From CAZFAP01 sp964516325 (GTDB taxonomy: Bacteria > Auribacterota > JABMQX01), in assembly GCA_964516325.1 (NCBI GenBank), contig CAZFAP010000071.1:1-22583 (forward strand): a DNA stretch of 22,583 bases, written 5' to 3'. Under the pieces are notes generated by a model. That model had not been told where the DNA came from. It worked only from the letters and a program-made list of their open reading frames with translations, and ran no database searches. This document shows positions 14,208 through 22,552 of this stretch, piece by piece; within the stretch, counting starts at the first letter, position 1, and each line of letters opens with the position of its first letter. Position numbers and translations under genes: made by a program.

Positions 14208-14571
14208 CCTTTGTTTCACCGAGAGGTCCCGGTCGAGAAGCCAAACATGGTGCGGGAATGAGCCGAACATTCGAGATTTTGAGAAGGTCTGCGGTTTTCG
14301 GAGACGAAGACCGGCATGGCTCTGCGAAGGCAAAACGCGTTGTACGAGAAACGGCTGCGAATGCGGTCGAGACATAACCGCCTGCACAGTCAACAGTAAC
14401 AGAAAGGGGCGTCTCGGTCGCGGAACATTGTTCTCTAATGGCATGACGGTTGCAAAACCCCTTCTCAGGAGAGTTTCCGTACTTCATCAGCGGCCTCCGC
14501 GATTGTCCCTCATACGCGGTTCGCCGGAAAGGCGCGACCGAGAAAAATCGTACGACGCGGATGGAGGGTCC
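14208..14571. other. Divergent intergenic region without a supported gene
   Basis: About 360 bp between the GH172 promoter and the chosen GGDEF start. The GGDEF frame is open back to a TTG at 14428, but there is no ribosome binding site there and the extra residues are arginine/proline-rich without a recognisable domain. An opposing frame across the region has no family signature. No clear promoter for the GGDEF gene was found. Confidence 0.5.
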
Positions 14572-15753
14572 ATGGCACGCGAGACACCAGGACAAGAGTT
14601 GGAGATTGGAATCCTGCAAGGGTTGATCCGCGGGAGCGGTTCTAAGGAGGGAATTGGACTGCCCTGCACCTTGCCGGGCGGGAAGATAGGAGAGCGAGCG
14701 GGTTTGCCCTCGGTTTCGCCCGCCCGGAGTGTTGACCCCGTCATGCCGAGTAAGCTGTCGGGAAAAACTCTCTTGAACCTGCTGACGGAGGATGTCCCCG
14801 CGCCCGAGGTTTCAGCAAACCCGAAGGACAGGACTCGCGTGAAAGGGGCAATCATATTTGCCCTCACGACGGTAATCCCTTTCCTCGTCTTGCTTTTCAT
14901 CATCCACCTTGGGTTCGCGTCGCGTAGAGGGATGGACACGGCATGGGTCAGTTGTCTGGCGCTGATAGCCCTTGGAATTGCTTTGCTCGGCGGGAAGTTG
15001 ATGAGGGAAGCGTGGGGGAAGCTGGCAAGGGCCGTGGAGACGATTGACCACCTCGAGGGAGGCAACCATCAGTTGCGAGAGGCGGTTCAGGGGAAGCCGA
15101 CGCACGACGAGATAGACAGAATTCCGTTAGTGGTGAACCGCCTGGCAGGAATCGCCAAGAAACAAAGGGAAGAGTTGAAGGATTACATGGACCTTGTGGA
15201 GGTTCTCAAGCTCAAGATCGAGGAGGCGGACAAGGAACTACAGGCGGTCGGCCGAGAAGACGCACTCACCACACTGTACAACCCGATGTATTTTGGCGAC
15301 CGGATGGGGCAGGAGATCGCCCGGTGCAAGCGGTACAAGGGAAACGTCTCGCTCGCGGTCATCGAGGTGGACTTCTTCAAGAAATATAGAGCCGAAACCG
15401 GGGAAGAGGCCGGAGACGAGGCGCTGTCAACCATCGGCAAGATTATCCGGAGGTGCGTTCGTGAGACCGACCTTGCGTTCCGATTCGGGGAGGATCAGTT
15501 TGCGATTATTTTTCCAGAAACGACGGCAGAGAACGCCGTCGCCGCGCTCGAGAGGGTACGAGCCGCGGTGGAAAAACGACATTTCAAGGGAGAAGACTCG
15601 CAACACGACGGCAGCCTCACCCTGAGCATTGGAGTCTCGATGCTGGGCAGGGGCTGCACCACGGTGGAGCAACTCGTGTCTGCGGCGGATGAGTCCCTTG
15701 AGAAAGCGAAGTCCGCCGGGCGAAACCAGCTCCTCACGTTCTCACCCGAATAG
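14572..15753 (+). CDS. Membrane-bound degenerate GGDEF protein, likely c-di-GMP receptor
   Basis: 393 aa from the ATG at 14572 (GGAGGG just upstream); TTG 14428 and ATG 14743 are alternatives. Two membrane helices (about 93-117 and 124-142) leave a HAMP/coiled-coil-like linker (145-228) and a cytoplasmic GGDEF domain (229-390). The signature is GEDQF (306-310) instead of GG(D/E)EF. By alignment with PleD, the guanine-binding Asn of KKIND is Arg (KKYRA, R273), the metal Asp327 is Glu (E265), the second signature Gly is Glu and the fourth residue is Gln. In contrast the product-inhibition I-site RxxD is intact (RETD, 297-300) at exactly the normal spacing. Known I-site-only domains (for example PelD) bind c-di-GMP without making it, so a receptor role is more likely than a cyclase. 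No output domain or EAL partner is in the window. Confidence 0.9.
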   Translation: MARETPGQELEIGILQGLIRGSGSKEGIGLPCTLPGGKIGERAGLPSVSPARSVDPVMPSKLSGKTLLNLLTEDVPAPEVSANPKDRTRVKGAIIFALTTVIPFLVLLFIIHLGFASRRGMDTAWVSCLALIALGIALLGGKLMREAWGKLARAVETIDHLEGGNHQLREAVQGKPTHDEIDRIPLVVNRLAGIAKKQREELKDYMDLVEVLKLKIEEADKELQAVGREDALTTLYNPMYFGDRMGQEIARCKRYKGNVSLAVIEVDFFKKYRAETGEEAGDEALSTIGKIIRRCVRETDLAFRFGEDQFAIIFPETTAENAVAALERVRAAVEKRHFKGEDSQHDGSLTLSIGVSMLGRGCTTVEQLVSAADESLEKAKSAGRNQLLTFSPE

Positions 15754-15827
15754 CAAAGCCTGCCTTTACGAATCCCGCCCGTAGGCTTCGACACCTAACA
15801 CGCCATCCCCCGTTCCCGCGCACGGGA

Positions 15828-15857
15828 TTGAAAGAGGTTCCCGCCGTGGGGTATCAT
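15828..15857 (+). promoter_or_regulatory. Candidate sigma70-like promoter of the ABC operon
   Basis: TTGAAA (15828-15833, 5/6 of the -35 consensus), an 18-bp spacer, then TATCAT (15852-15857, 5/6 of the -10 consensus). Predicted transcription start is near 15864, about 43 nt before the ATG of the binding protein. Confidence 0.45.
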
Positions 15858-15906
15858 GGCGCCAAGAGGGGACGAGAGTTCGAGTTGATACGATGGATTT
15901 CCTGAC

Positions 15907-17301
15907 ATGAGAAACGTCCTGAAAACAGCCGGAACGGTTGCGACAATGGCGGCGATGGTCGCCGCGACAGCGGCATTGCTGTTTTGGCGTCGTGGGGAAG
16001 AGGGAACACAGGATGCCGGGACATCTCCGCGTTCGGGGGCACGTGAAGGAGGCAACCTGGTCATCATGTCGCCCCACCAGGAGGGAATCCAGGTGGAGTT
16101 CGAGAGGGCGTTCTCGGACTGGCACAAACGGACCTATGGCTCTCCGGTGGATATTACCTGGATTGACGTCGGGGGCACGACGAAGGACGAGCAGTTCGTG
16201 CAGTCAAGTTTCAAGGAGCATCCCGCGGGGGGAGATTTCGACATATTCTTTGGGGGCGGCACGGACCCGTATCTTTCCTTTATGGAGGAGGGGATAACGT
16301 TTCCGTTCAGGCTGCCGGGGGAGCAGTTGTCGCGACTGCCGAAGGAGATAGGGGGCGTGCCGCTGTACGAGCCGTCTCACAACTGGTATGGGACGAGCGT
16401 GACGGCGTTCGGGATTCTCTACAACAAGGCGGTTCTGAAACGGCTGGGGCTGCGGGCGCCAGTGGTATGGGAGGATCTCGCCAAGCCGGAATTCTTCGGG
16501 TTGGTGAGCCTGGCGGACCCGCGCTACAGCGGAAGCGTTCGGATGATGTTCGAGATCATTCTTCAAGCGCACGGCTGGGAGAAAGGGTTCGAGCTGATCA
16601 TCCGAATGGGCGGGAATGCGACGAGTTTTGCCTCGAATGCCAGCCAAGCGGTGAGAGAGATAACGCTCGCGGAGGCAGCCTGCGGGTTGGCGATTGATTT
16701 CTACGCCTGGGCGGAGATCGCGGAAGGGAGAAGAGACCGGATGGAGTTTGTGATGCCGAGCGGGCTGACCATATTTAACCCCGATGCGATAGCCGTCCTG
16801 AAGGGGGCGCCTCACGCCGAAGTTGCCAAGAGGTTCGTAACGTTCGTGATGTCGGAGGAGGGACAGAGGCTCTGGATGCTGCCCGTTGGAGCGGCTGGCG
16901 GACCGAGGGAGTACGCCCTGAGCCGGATGCCGGTGCTTCCGTGGCTTTACGAGAAATATAGAGACCAGACGGTCATTACCGGAAACCCGTTCGAGATGAA
17001 GCTGGCGATGAAATATGATCGGGAAAGGGGGAGTGTGAGGAAGGACATCGTGAACGACCTGATCGGGACGATGGTGATTGACACACACAGCGAACTCAGG
17101 AAGGCGTGGAAAGCGGTCGCCAGAAAGGGAATGCGGGCGAATGACCTGAGAAGGCTGACGCGTCTCCCCGTAACTGAAGAAGAGGCCATAGAGATGGCAA
17201 AGACGAGATGGCGCGACGCGAGTTTCCGGGCGAGGACCGTGGCGGAGTGGGTCGAGTTCTGCCGAAGGAAGTACAGGGATATCGTCAAGGAACTGAGGTG
17301 A
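15907..17301 (+). CDS. ABC transporter substrate-binding protein
   Basis: 464-aa periplasmic binding protein of the type found with iron(III)/phosphonate-like importers (extracellular solute-binding family 1/11). After the N-terminus the mature fold begins at NLVIMSPHQEGIQVEFERAF; FDIFFGGGTDPYL, WYGTSVTAFGILYN, WEDLAKPEFFGLVSLADPRYSG and DAIAVLKGAPHAEVAKRF are typical blocks. The N-terminal hydrophobic stretch (VATMAAMVAATAALLFW) is followed directly by RR and has no lipobox cysteine, so the protein is probably membrane-anchored or non-lipidated. A helical C-terminal extension (about 345-464) carries NDLIGTMVIDTHSELRKAW. The ligand cannot be determined; the tyrosine pair of ferric-binding proteins is not evident. 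Shine-Dalgarno is weak. First gene of the importer operon. Confidence 0.9.
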   Translation: MRNVLKTAGTVATMAAMVAATAALLFWRRGEEGTQDAGTSPRSGAREGGNLVIMSPHQEGIQVEFERAFSDWHKRTYGSPVDITWIDVGGTTKDEQFVQSSFKEHPAGGDFDIFFGGGTDPYLSFMEEGITFPFRLPGEQLSRLPKEIGGVPLYEPSHNWYGTSVTAFGILYNKAVLKRLGLRAPVVWEDLAKPEFFGLVSLADPRYSGSVRMMFEIILQAHGWEKGFELIIRMGGNATSFASNASQAVREITLAEAACGLAIDFYAWAEIAEGRRDRMEFVMPSGLTIFNPDAIAVLKGAPHAEVAKRFVTFVMSEEGQRLWMLPVGAAGGPREYALSRMPVLPWLYEKYRDQTVITGNPFEMKLAMKYDRERGSVRKDIVNDLIGTMVIDTHSELRKAWKAVARKGMRANDLRRLTRLPVTEEEAIEMAKTRWRDASFRARTVAEWVEFCRRKYRDIVKELR

Positions 17302-17402
17302 GAAGGATTCCTCCGGGAGAATGCGAAGGGAAGAACGGTCAGGGACATGGCGTCTGCGATGGAGAGCGGCGCCATTGGCGATGAGAGGGCGGCGTTGAGA
17401 CC

Positions 17403-18482
17403 ATGCGTGTAAGACTGGAAGACGTTTCAAAAAAGTTTGGGGAGGTGGTGGCTGTCGAGGGAGCGTCCTTTGAGATAGAGGACCGGGAGCTTTTCTTTCT
17501 GTTAGGGCCGTCGGGCTGCGGCAAGACGACGCTTCTCCGGTTAATTGCGGGATTCGTGCGGCCGGACAGGGGAAGAATCTGGTTTGGCGACGGGCTCATC
17601 AATGATGTGCCGCCGAACAGGAGAAACACGGGGTTGGTCTTCCAGAATTACGCACTGTGGCCGCACATGACGGTGAGCAAAAACGTGGAATATGGGCTCC
17701 GCGTGCGAAAAGTTTCGAGCGAGGGGCGGCGGAGAAAGGTGGACGAGGTTCTCTCGCTCGTGCGGATGAGCGGCTATGGCGAGCGGTATCCGAGTGAACT
17801 CTCGGGGGGGCAGCAGCAGCGAGTGGCTCTGGCGAGGGTGCTCGTGGTGAGACCGGGCATTCTCCTTCTGGATGAGCCGTTGAGCAACCTGGACGCCAAG
17901 CTGAGAATCGAAATGAGGGACGAGATCCGACGAATACACGAGGAGAGCGGCATCACGTTCCTCTACGTGACGCACGACCAGAAGGAAGCGCTGAGTATGG
18001 CGGACAGGATTGCAGTCATGAACGAGGGGAGGATCGAGCAAATCGGGACGCCGAGGGAAATCTATTCCTCCCCGAAGAGCCGGTTCACGGCGACCTTTCT
18101 CGGCAGGATGAACGCGATTTCAGGAAAGGTCGTGCGAAAGATAGCAAGCGGGGAGGTCGTGGTTGGCACGAACGTCGGAGAACTACGGGCGAGCAAGCCA
18201 GCTCAGGAATTCTCGTCGGGACAGGAAGTGGAGTGCCTCATAAGGCCCGAAGCGGTGCGTATCACGACGGAGGAATGGGCGGTTGCAGGCGAGGAGAATG
18301 TGCTGAGCGGAACGGTGGTGGGGCATGCCTATCAGGGAGAGATTGACGAGTTTGTGGTGCGGCTCAAAGACGGCTGTCTGATGAGGGTTTATGTTGCGCC
18401 CTCAGAAGCTCAGCGGATCGAGCGAAGTAAAGACATGAGACTCGTCTTTGGATCGGGCGACGTTCTTTTGTGCACACCGTAA
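17403..18482 (+). CDS. ABC transporter ATP-binding protein
   Basis: 359-aa nucleotide-binding subunit of an importer. Walker A is GPSGCGKT (35-42), Q-loop Q81, signature LSGGQQQR (133-140), Walker B ILLLDE (153-158), D-loop SNLDAK and switch His H191. A TOBE-type C-terminal domain (about 235-359) places it with the CUT1/FbpC/PotA-like group. It drives uptake of the ligand delivered by the upstream binding protein through the downstream fused permease. The gap to the binding protein is 101 nt; the permease frame opens 3 nt after the stop. Confidence 0.96.
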   Translation: MRVRLEDVSKKFGEVVAVEGASFEIEDRELFFLLGPSGCGKTTLLRLIAGFVRPDRGRIWFGDGLINDVPPNRRNTGLVFQNYALWPHMTVSKNVEYGLRVRKVSSEGRRRKVDEVLSLVRMSGYGERYPSELSGGQQQRVALARVLVVRPGILLLDEPLSNLDAKLRIEMRDEIRRIHEESGITFLYVTHDQKEALSMADRIAVMNEGRIEQIGTPREIYSSPKSRFTATFLGRMNAISGKVVRKIASGEVVVGTNVGELRASKPAQEFSSGQEVECLIRPEAVRITTEEWAVAGEENVLSGTVVGHAYQGEIDEFVVRLKDGCLMRVYVAPSEAQRIERSKDMRLVFGSGDVLLCTP

Positions 18483-18551
18483 TGATTGTTTGACAGAGAA
18501 GGCTGGCGGCGTCGGCGGTTGAACGGTAACAGCTCTGAAGTCCGCCGGAAA

Positions 18552-20285
18552 ATGTCAGCGAAGCGCTCAACGTTGAGTCAGGACACGATGGGTTCCCGGT
18601 TTGAAGAGCAAAAGTTGTCGCGTTCGGCGGCGATTGGGCTTCTGGCGCTGGTGCTGTTTTTCTTCGCATTTATGATTTACCCCCTCGCCCGAATGGTCGC
18701 CAGCTCCATGAGCCACAGGGGAAAATTCACGCTCGACTTCTTCTTGGTGGTTTTTCAAAACCCGCTCTTGAGAGAGAGCATCGTCAATAGCTTCAAGCTG
18801 AGTATCGCGACGACGCTGGCGGCATTAGCGGTATCTCTGCCGCTGTCGTACGTTCTGACGCGCCTGAGCTTCTGCGGGAAGCGGCTTCTGAGCGCTCTGG
18901 TTCTGGTCCCGATGGTCATGCCGCCGTTCGTGGGGGCGATCGGGATGAGGCAGCTTTTCGCCCGGTTCGGGTCGGTGAATCTGCTCCTGATGGACGCTGG
19001 CTTGATAGACCGCCCAATAGCATGGCTGGCGTCCGGGTTTGGCGGCGTCGTTCTCCTCCAGGTTCTGCACCTGTACCCCATCATGTACCTGAATCTTTCC
19101 TCGGCGCTGGCGAACGTTGACCTATCTTTGGAAGATGCGGCTCGAAATCTGGGCGCCGGAAGTTGGCGGCGTTTCTGGACGGTGACGCTGCCGTTGATGT
19201 CGCCGGGCATTTTTGCGGGATGCTCGGTTGTTTTCATATGGGCGTTCACGGACCTGGGAACACCGCTCATCTTCGGTTACCAGAAGCTGGTCGCGGTTCA
19301 GATTTTCAACAAGATTTCGGAAGGGCGAGTTGACCCGACGGGCCACAGTCTCGTGGTAATCGTGTTGTTGCTCACGCTGGCGACATTCTTTTTGTCGAAG
19401 AGGATTCTTTCGGCGGGGATGTATGAGATGACGCCCAGGGGATACGCCGCCGGGAGAGAGACGAGGATTGGCGCCGTGGGGACGATTGCCGCGTACTTCT
19501 CAATAGGGCTTCTGCTTTTGGGGGCGTTACTCCCCCACTTTTCGGTGGTGCTGAGGTCGGCGGCGGATGAATGGTTCATGACGGTCTTACCGGAAAAATT
19601 CAGCGGCGAGTATTTCGTGCGGTTAGCCAAGCATGGGCTCACCGGCTCGAGCATACGCAACAGCGTGCTTTACGCCTGCGGGAGTTCCCTCCTCGACATT
19701 CTGCTTGGGATAGGAATCGCCCATTTCCTGGTTCGGAAGCGAATCAGGGGGAGAAGTGTCCTGGACGCGATGGCAATGCTGCCGCTGGCGCTGCCGGGGT
19801 TGGTGCTGGCTTTCGCATACGCCACGACATTTTCACGGAATCGTCTGCTCGACCCATTTGTCAACCCGGTTCCTCTTCTAATTGTGGCGTACGCGGTGCG
19901 GCGTCTGCCGTTCATTGTGAGAGCGGCGTACGCAGGTCTTCAGCAAGTGAGTCCGGCGTTCGAGGAGGCTTCGTACAACCTGGGCGCGGGCTGGATGCAG
20001 ACGCTCCGGAAAATCACGGCGCCCCTGATCTCCGCGAACCTTATTGCGGGGGGGCTGATGTGCTTTGCTTTTGCGATGCTGGAAGTGAGCGCGAGTCTGG
20101 TGCTGGCGTTGAGGCAGCAGTTCTTCCCGATAACGAAGACGATATATTTTCTGTTTAATCGCATCCGGGATGGGCCAAGCATGGCAAGTGCTCTGGGCGT
20201 GGTCGGCATGATAGTATTGGCAGTGAGCATCCTCGTCTCGGCAGGCCTCATGGGGAGAAAGATGGGAGCGCTGTTCCGGATGTGA
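18552..20285 (+). CDS. ABC transporter permease, fused two-domain (FbpB-like)
   Basis: About 577 aa with roughly 12 membrane helices in two repeated BPD_transp_1 halves. Each half has an EAA loop contacting the ATPase: EDAARNLGAGSWRRFWTVTL in the first and EEASYNLGAGWMQTLRKIT in the second. Such fused permeases are typical of ferric iron, 2-aminoethylphosphonate and related importers. Start choice is uncertain: the frame opens at TTG 18486, ATG 18552 has only weak GGAAA, and ATG 18588 has AGGA 4 nt upstream; all give a complete first helix (AIGLLALVLFFFAFMIYPLA). It completes the importer with the two genes upstream. Confidence 0.94.
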   Translation: MSAKRSTLSQDTMGSRFEEQKLSRSAAIGLLALVLFFFAFMIYPLARMVASSMSHRGKFTLDFFLVVFQNPLLRESIVNSFKLSIATTLAALAVSLPLSYVLTRLSFCGKRLLSALVLVPMVMPPFVGAIGMRQLFARFGSVNLLLMDAGLIDRPIAWLASGFGGVVLLQVLHLYPIMYLNLSSALANVDLSLEDAARNLGAGSWRRFWTVTLPLMSPGIFAGCSVVFIWAFTDLGTPLIFGYQKLVAVQIFNKISEGRVDPTGHSLVVIVLLLTLATFFLSKRILSAGMYEMTPRGYAAGRETRIGAVGTIAAYFSIGLLLLGALLPHFSVVLRSAADEWFMTVLPEKFSGEYFVRLAKHGLTGSSIRNSVLYACGSSLLDILLGIGIAHFLVRKRIRGRSVLDAMAMLPLALPGLVLAFAYATTFSRNRLLDPFVNPVPLLIVAYAVRRLPFIVRAAYAGLQQVSPAFEEASYNLGAGWMQTLRKITAPLISANLIAGGLMCFAFAMLEVSASLVLALRQQFFPITKTIYFLFNRIRDGPSMASALGVVGMIVLAVSILVSAGLMGRKMGALFRM

Positions 20286-20330
20286 AAGACAAGAGGGCAA
20301 TGGCGAGACCTATTCGGAAGGAGAAGCGAG

Positions 20331-21140
20331 ATGAACGAGGTCAAAGATGTTGCACCTCCCCCAAGAAGGTTGCTCGCAGGAACAACCAGCAAGCTCGCGA
20401 AGGTCGCAGCCTTACCTCTGGTTCTCGGCGGGGTGTGGTTTGTCGTAGGCGTAATTGTGGCCGTGATGTTCATCGCCCTCGGGAATCCCCTTTACGATTA
20501 CTCGTTGTCCCGGAACAGCAGGACGACAGAAGGAATTGTGACGCAGGTGACCGTCAACCGCTGGAGGACGGTCAACAATAAACACCCCTGGGTCATCTCG
20601 TACGTGTTTCCGGCGGACGGGGTTGACTGGAGCGGCAAGTCCTCAACAATGAACGAGGAATTTGTGGCCGGATGGAAAGAAGGAAGCAAAATCGAAGTGG
20701 AATATCTGCCGGGAAAGCCGGGGGTGAATCGGGCAAAAGGAACAAGGGTTTCTGTGCTTCCGGCAGCGGTGCTTTTGGTTCCCGGCTTTTTTCTCGTGGC
20801 CGGGGGCGTGATTTTTCTCGTTGGCGTCTGGAAGGTATTCCGGCTGCGAGGCCTCCTCGTGAACGGGCACGGCGCCCTGGCAAAAGTCTGCGGCGTCAAT
20901 GTCGCTACATATACAAAGCGGAGGCGAAGGCGGCCCGCGGCTGTTTTCTACACGTTTCAGGATTCGCGCGGGATGGACTGGACCGGTCGGGGAAGAATCT
21001 ATCTGCCACCGCGGACCTTCGAGGCCCCCAAGATAGAAACGGTGAAAATTGTGTACGATTATGTGAATCCGCAGAGGAATCTCGCGTACGATCTTTACGG
21101 TATAGACCCTTCCGGAGGGGGTCAGCCTTGGCGGGGCTGA
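20331..21140 (+). CDS. DUF3592-like membrane protein
   Basis: 269-aa protein with two membrane segments (about 25-48 and 141-165) and two copies of a DUF3592-like beta domain: first EGIVTQVTVNRW to KIEVEYLPGKPGVNR (about 65-125), second AKVCGVNVATYTKRRRR to KIVYDYVNPQRNLAY (about 180-256). The V-Y-x-P/N-x-P-x-x-N end of each repeat is the visible family signature. Function of the family is not established. AAGGAG 7 nt before the ATG supports the start. It lies 45 nt downstream of the permease on the same strand and is probably in the importer operon, but nothing links it functionally to transport. Confidence 0.85.
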   Translation: MNEVKDVAPPPRRLLAGTTSKLAKVAALPLVLGGVWFVVGVIVAVMFIALGNPLYDYSLSRNSRTTEGIVTQVTVNRWRTVNNKHPWVISYVFPADGVDWSGKSSTMNEEFVAGWKEGSKIEVEYLPGKPGVNRAKGTRVSVLPAAVLLVPGFFLVAGGVIFLVGVWKVFRLRGLLVNGHGALAKVCGVNVATYTKRRRRRPAAVFYTFQDSRGMDWTGRGRIYLPPRTFEAPKIETVKIVYDYVNPQRNLAYDLYGIDPSGGGQPWRG

Positions 21141-21183
21141 TCCTGGGGGTGAAGCGCGGCTTCCACCGGACCTATCGTTGCGC

Positions 21184-21212
21184 TTGATAATACTCGTCCG
21201 TGCGGACATAAT
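21184..21212 (+). promoter_or_regulatory. Sigma70-like promoter with dyad operator for the accessory pair
   Basis: TTGATA (21184-21189, 5/6 of -35), an exact 17-bp spacer, and CATAAT (21207-21212, 5/6 of -10). The spacer and first base of the -10 hold the perfect dyad GTCCG-tg-CGGAC (21196-21207), the classic place for a repressor site. Transcription would start near 21219, about 120 nt before the first gene. This gives the last two genes their own, possibly autoregulated, promoter. Confidence 0.5.
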
Positions 21213-21282
21213 AGAACATCACCCCTGGGCACGCGGGCCGTCTGGCGCCGCGGGGCGTACACGAGGGTGACTGATGCTCTGT

Positions 21283-21330
21283 CCCCCTGACAAGGCAACC
21301 CTTGATGAGCGTGCGGAAGAGTTCAGGGGG
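21283..21330 (+). promoter_or_regulatory. Leader inverted repeat abutting the ribosome binding site
   Basis: CCCCCTGA (21283-21290) and TCAGGGGG (21323-21330) are perfect 8-bp complements with a 32-nt loop. The right arm overlaps by one base the GGAGG (21330-21334) that serves the ATG at 21342. In RNA the stem could hamper ribosome access; regulation is inference. Confidence 0.4.
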
Positions 21331-21341
21331 GAGGCGACCTA

Positions 21342-21791
21342 ATGGCCGAGATACACCTCACGCAAGCCGAAGCTGACGCGCTAATCGCAATGGAGAAACA
21401 CCGCGTGGACGACCAGCGACACGAGTATCCCTCCTTAGGCGGCTTCATCACGGTCCCGCTGCAGTCGGCGGATAAACGAGAGCATTTTCTGCTCGACATC
21501 AGCCGTGGCCGAATCGACCTGCTCAAGGGCAAATATCAAGACCGATCACGGCAGATAGTCGTTCTGGTAAGGCTCGATTTTGGAGGGGCACCGCATCGCA
21601 ACCCTGACGGGGAGGAAATTCCGTGTCCTCACTTGCACGTTTACCGGGAAGGTTTCGGCGACAAATGGGCCGGTCCAGTCCCCACGGACAATTTCCCCAA
21701 TCCGGCGAATCCCTGGCGGACGCTGGACGATTTCATGCGGTACTGTAACATCACGCAGCCACCAATCATTGAAAAGGGGCTGTTCACATGA
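21342..21791 (+). CDS. DUF6978-like protein, first gene of accessory pair
   Basis: 149-aa soluble protein resembling DUF6978: LTQAEADALIAMEK at the N-terminus, then REHFLLDISRGRIDLLKGKY, QDRSRQIVVLVRLDFGG, and a dense block H85-x-NPDG (86-90), C95-x-H97-x-H99-x-Y101-x-E103, ending TLDDFMRYCNI. The clustered His, Cys and acidic residues look like a metal or catalytic site, but no function is established. The ATG has GGAGG 7 nt upstream. Its stop overlaps the next gene's start by 4 nt (ATGA). The two-gene, tightly coupled, self-promoted layout recalls toxin-antitoxin or small defence cassettes; that role is inference. Confidence 0.8.
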   Translation: MAEIHLTQAEADALIAMEKHRVDDQRHEYPSLGGFITVPLQSADKREHFLLDISRGRIDLLKGKYQDRSRQIVVLVRLDFGGAPHRNPDGEEIPCPHLHVYREGFGDKWAGPVPTDNFPNPANPWRTLDDFMRYCNITQPPIIEKGLFT

Positions 21792-22552
21792 TTGAGGAAA
21801 TCCAGAAGCTGCTTGACCAGTATGTAGCGTGGCTCAGGGAGAAGACCACGCTGCGCCAGTTAGATAGGTGGGTCGAGATCACCACCCCATACCTGGACCG
21901 GCATAGCGACTACATCCAGATTTACGCGAAAGGGGACAACTCCGGCTACCTGCTGACCGACGACGGGTACACAATCGAAGACTTGGAGCAGTCTGGCTGC
22001 AAGTTAGGCAGCCCGAAGCGCCAGGAGCTCCTGAGAATGACGCTCAACGGTTTTGGGGTGCAGGTTAACAACGGCGCCCTTGAGATCCGGGTGTCACCTG
22101 AGAACTTTGCCTTGCGGAAGCACAACCTGGTTCAGGCCATTTTGGCCGTCAACGACATGTTCTACTTGGCGGAGCCCATGGTAGCGAGCCTGTTCTACGA
22201 GGACGTTGTGAGGTGGCTGGACCTGCACGAGATCCGGTACACGCCAAAGGTGAAGTTCACGGGAAAGAGCGGCTACGACCACCTATTCGACTTTGTGGTC
22301 CCTAAGTCGCGTGTGCGGCCAGAGCGGATTCTCCAGACGATCAACCGTCCTAACCGTGATAAGGCGCAGGCTGTCGCGTTCGCCTGGATTGACACAAGGG
22401 AAGTGCGGGCGCCCGATTCTAAGGCCTATGCGTTCCTGAACGACTCTGAGCAAGCCGTCCCGACAGCCGTTCTCGACGCGATCAAGAATTATGAGGTTAA
22501 GCCCATCCTGTGGAGCAAGCGGGAGGACGTGCGGGAGGAGCTCGCAGCCTGA
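21788..22552 (+). CDS. DUF1828/DUF1829-like protein, second gene of accessory pair
   Basis: 254-aa soluble protein. The first half (about 25-135) fits DUF1828: ITTPYLDRHSDYIQIYAKGD, GYLLTDDGYTIEDLEQSG, NGFGVQVNNGALEIRVS and NLVQAILAVNDMFYLAEP. The second half (about 138-250) fits DUF1829: LFYEDVVRWLDLHEIRYTP, SGYDHLFDFVVPKS, QAVAFAWIDTRE. The alternating FDFVV and AFAWIDTRE strands faintly recall a nuclease-like core, but a full PD-(D/E)xK motif is not seen. Start supported by AGGGG 8 nt upstream and the ATGA overlap with the DUF6978-like gene. Function unknown; such proteins are seen in phage and accessory regions, from memory. Ends 31 nt before the window edge, so further genes of the cassette could lie outside. 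Confidence 0.82.
   Translation: MIEEIQKLLDQYVAWLREKTTLRQLDRWVEITTPYLDRHSDYIQIYAKGDNSGYLLTDDGYTIEDLEQSGCKLGSPKRQELLRMTLNGFGVQVNNGALEIRVSPENFALRKHNLVQAILAVNDMFYLAEPMVASLFYEDVVRWLDLHEIRYTPKVKFTGKSGYDHLFDFVVPKSRVRPERILQTINRPNRDKAQAVAFAWIDTREVRAPDSKAYAFLNDSEQAVPTAVLDAIKNYEVKPILWSKREDVREELAA

Noticed and set aside
14113..14619. 168-codon minus-strand frame upstream of the GH172 gene
   Set aside because: Starts with no ribosome binding site, overlaps the GGDEF start and the GH172 promoter, and has no family signature.
15756..15788. AAGCCT/AGGCTT stem after the GGDEF gene as terminator
   Set aside because: Only 6 bp with a 21-nt loop and no U tract.
15812..15834. CRISPR-repeat-like string (GTTCCCGC...GGGATTGAAAG)
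   Set aside because: The ending resembles type I CRISPR repeats, but it occurs once, has no second true copy or spacer array, and no cas genes are nearby. Part of it is better read as a -35 box.
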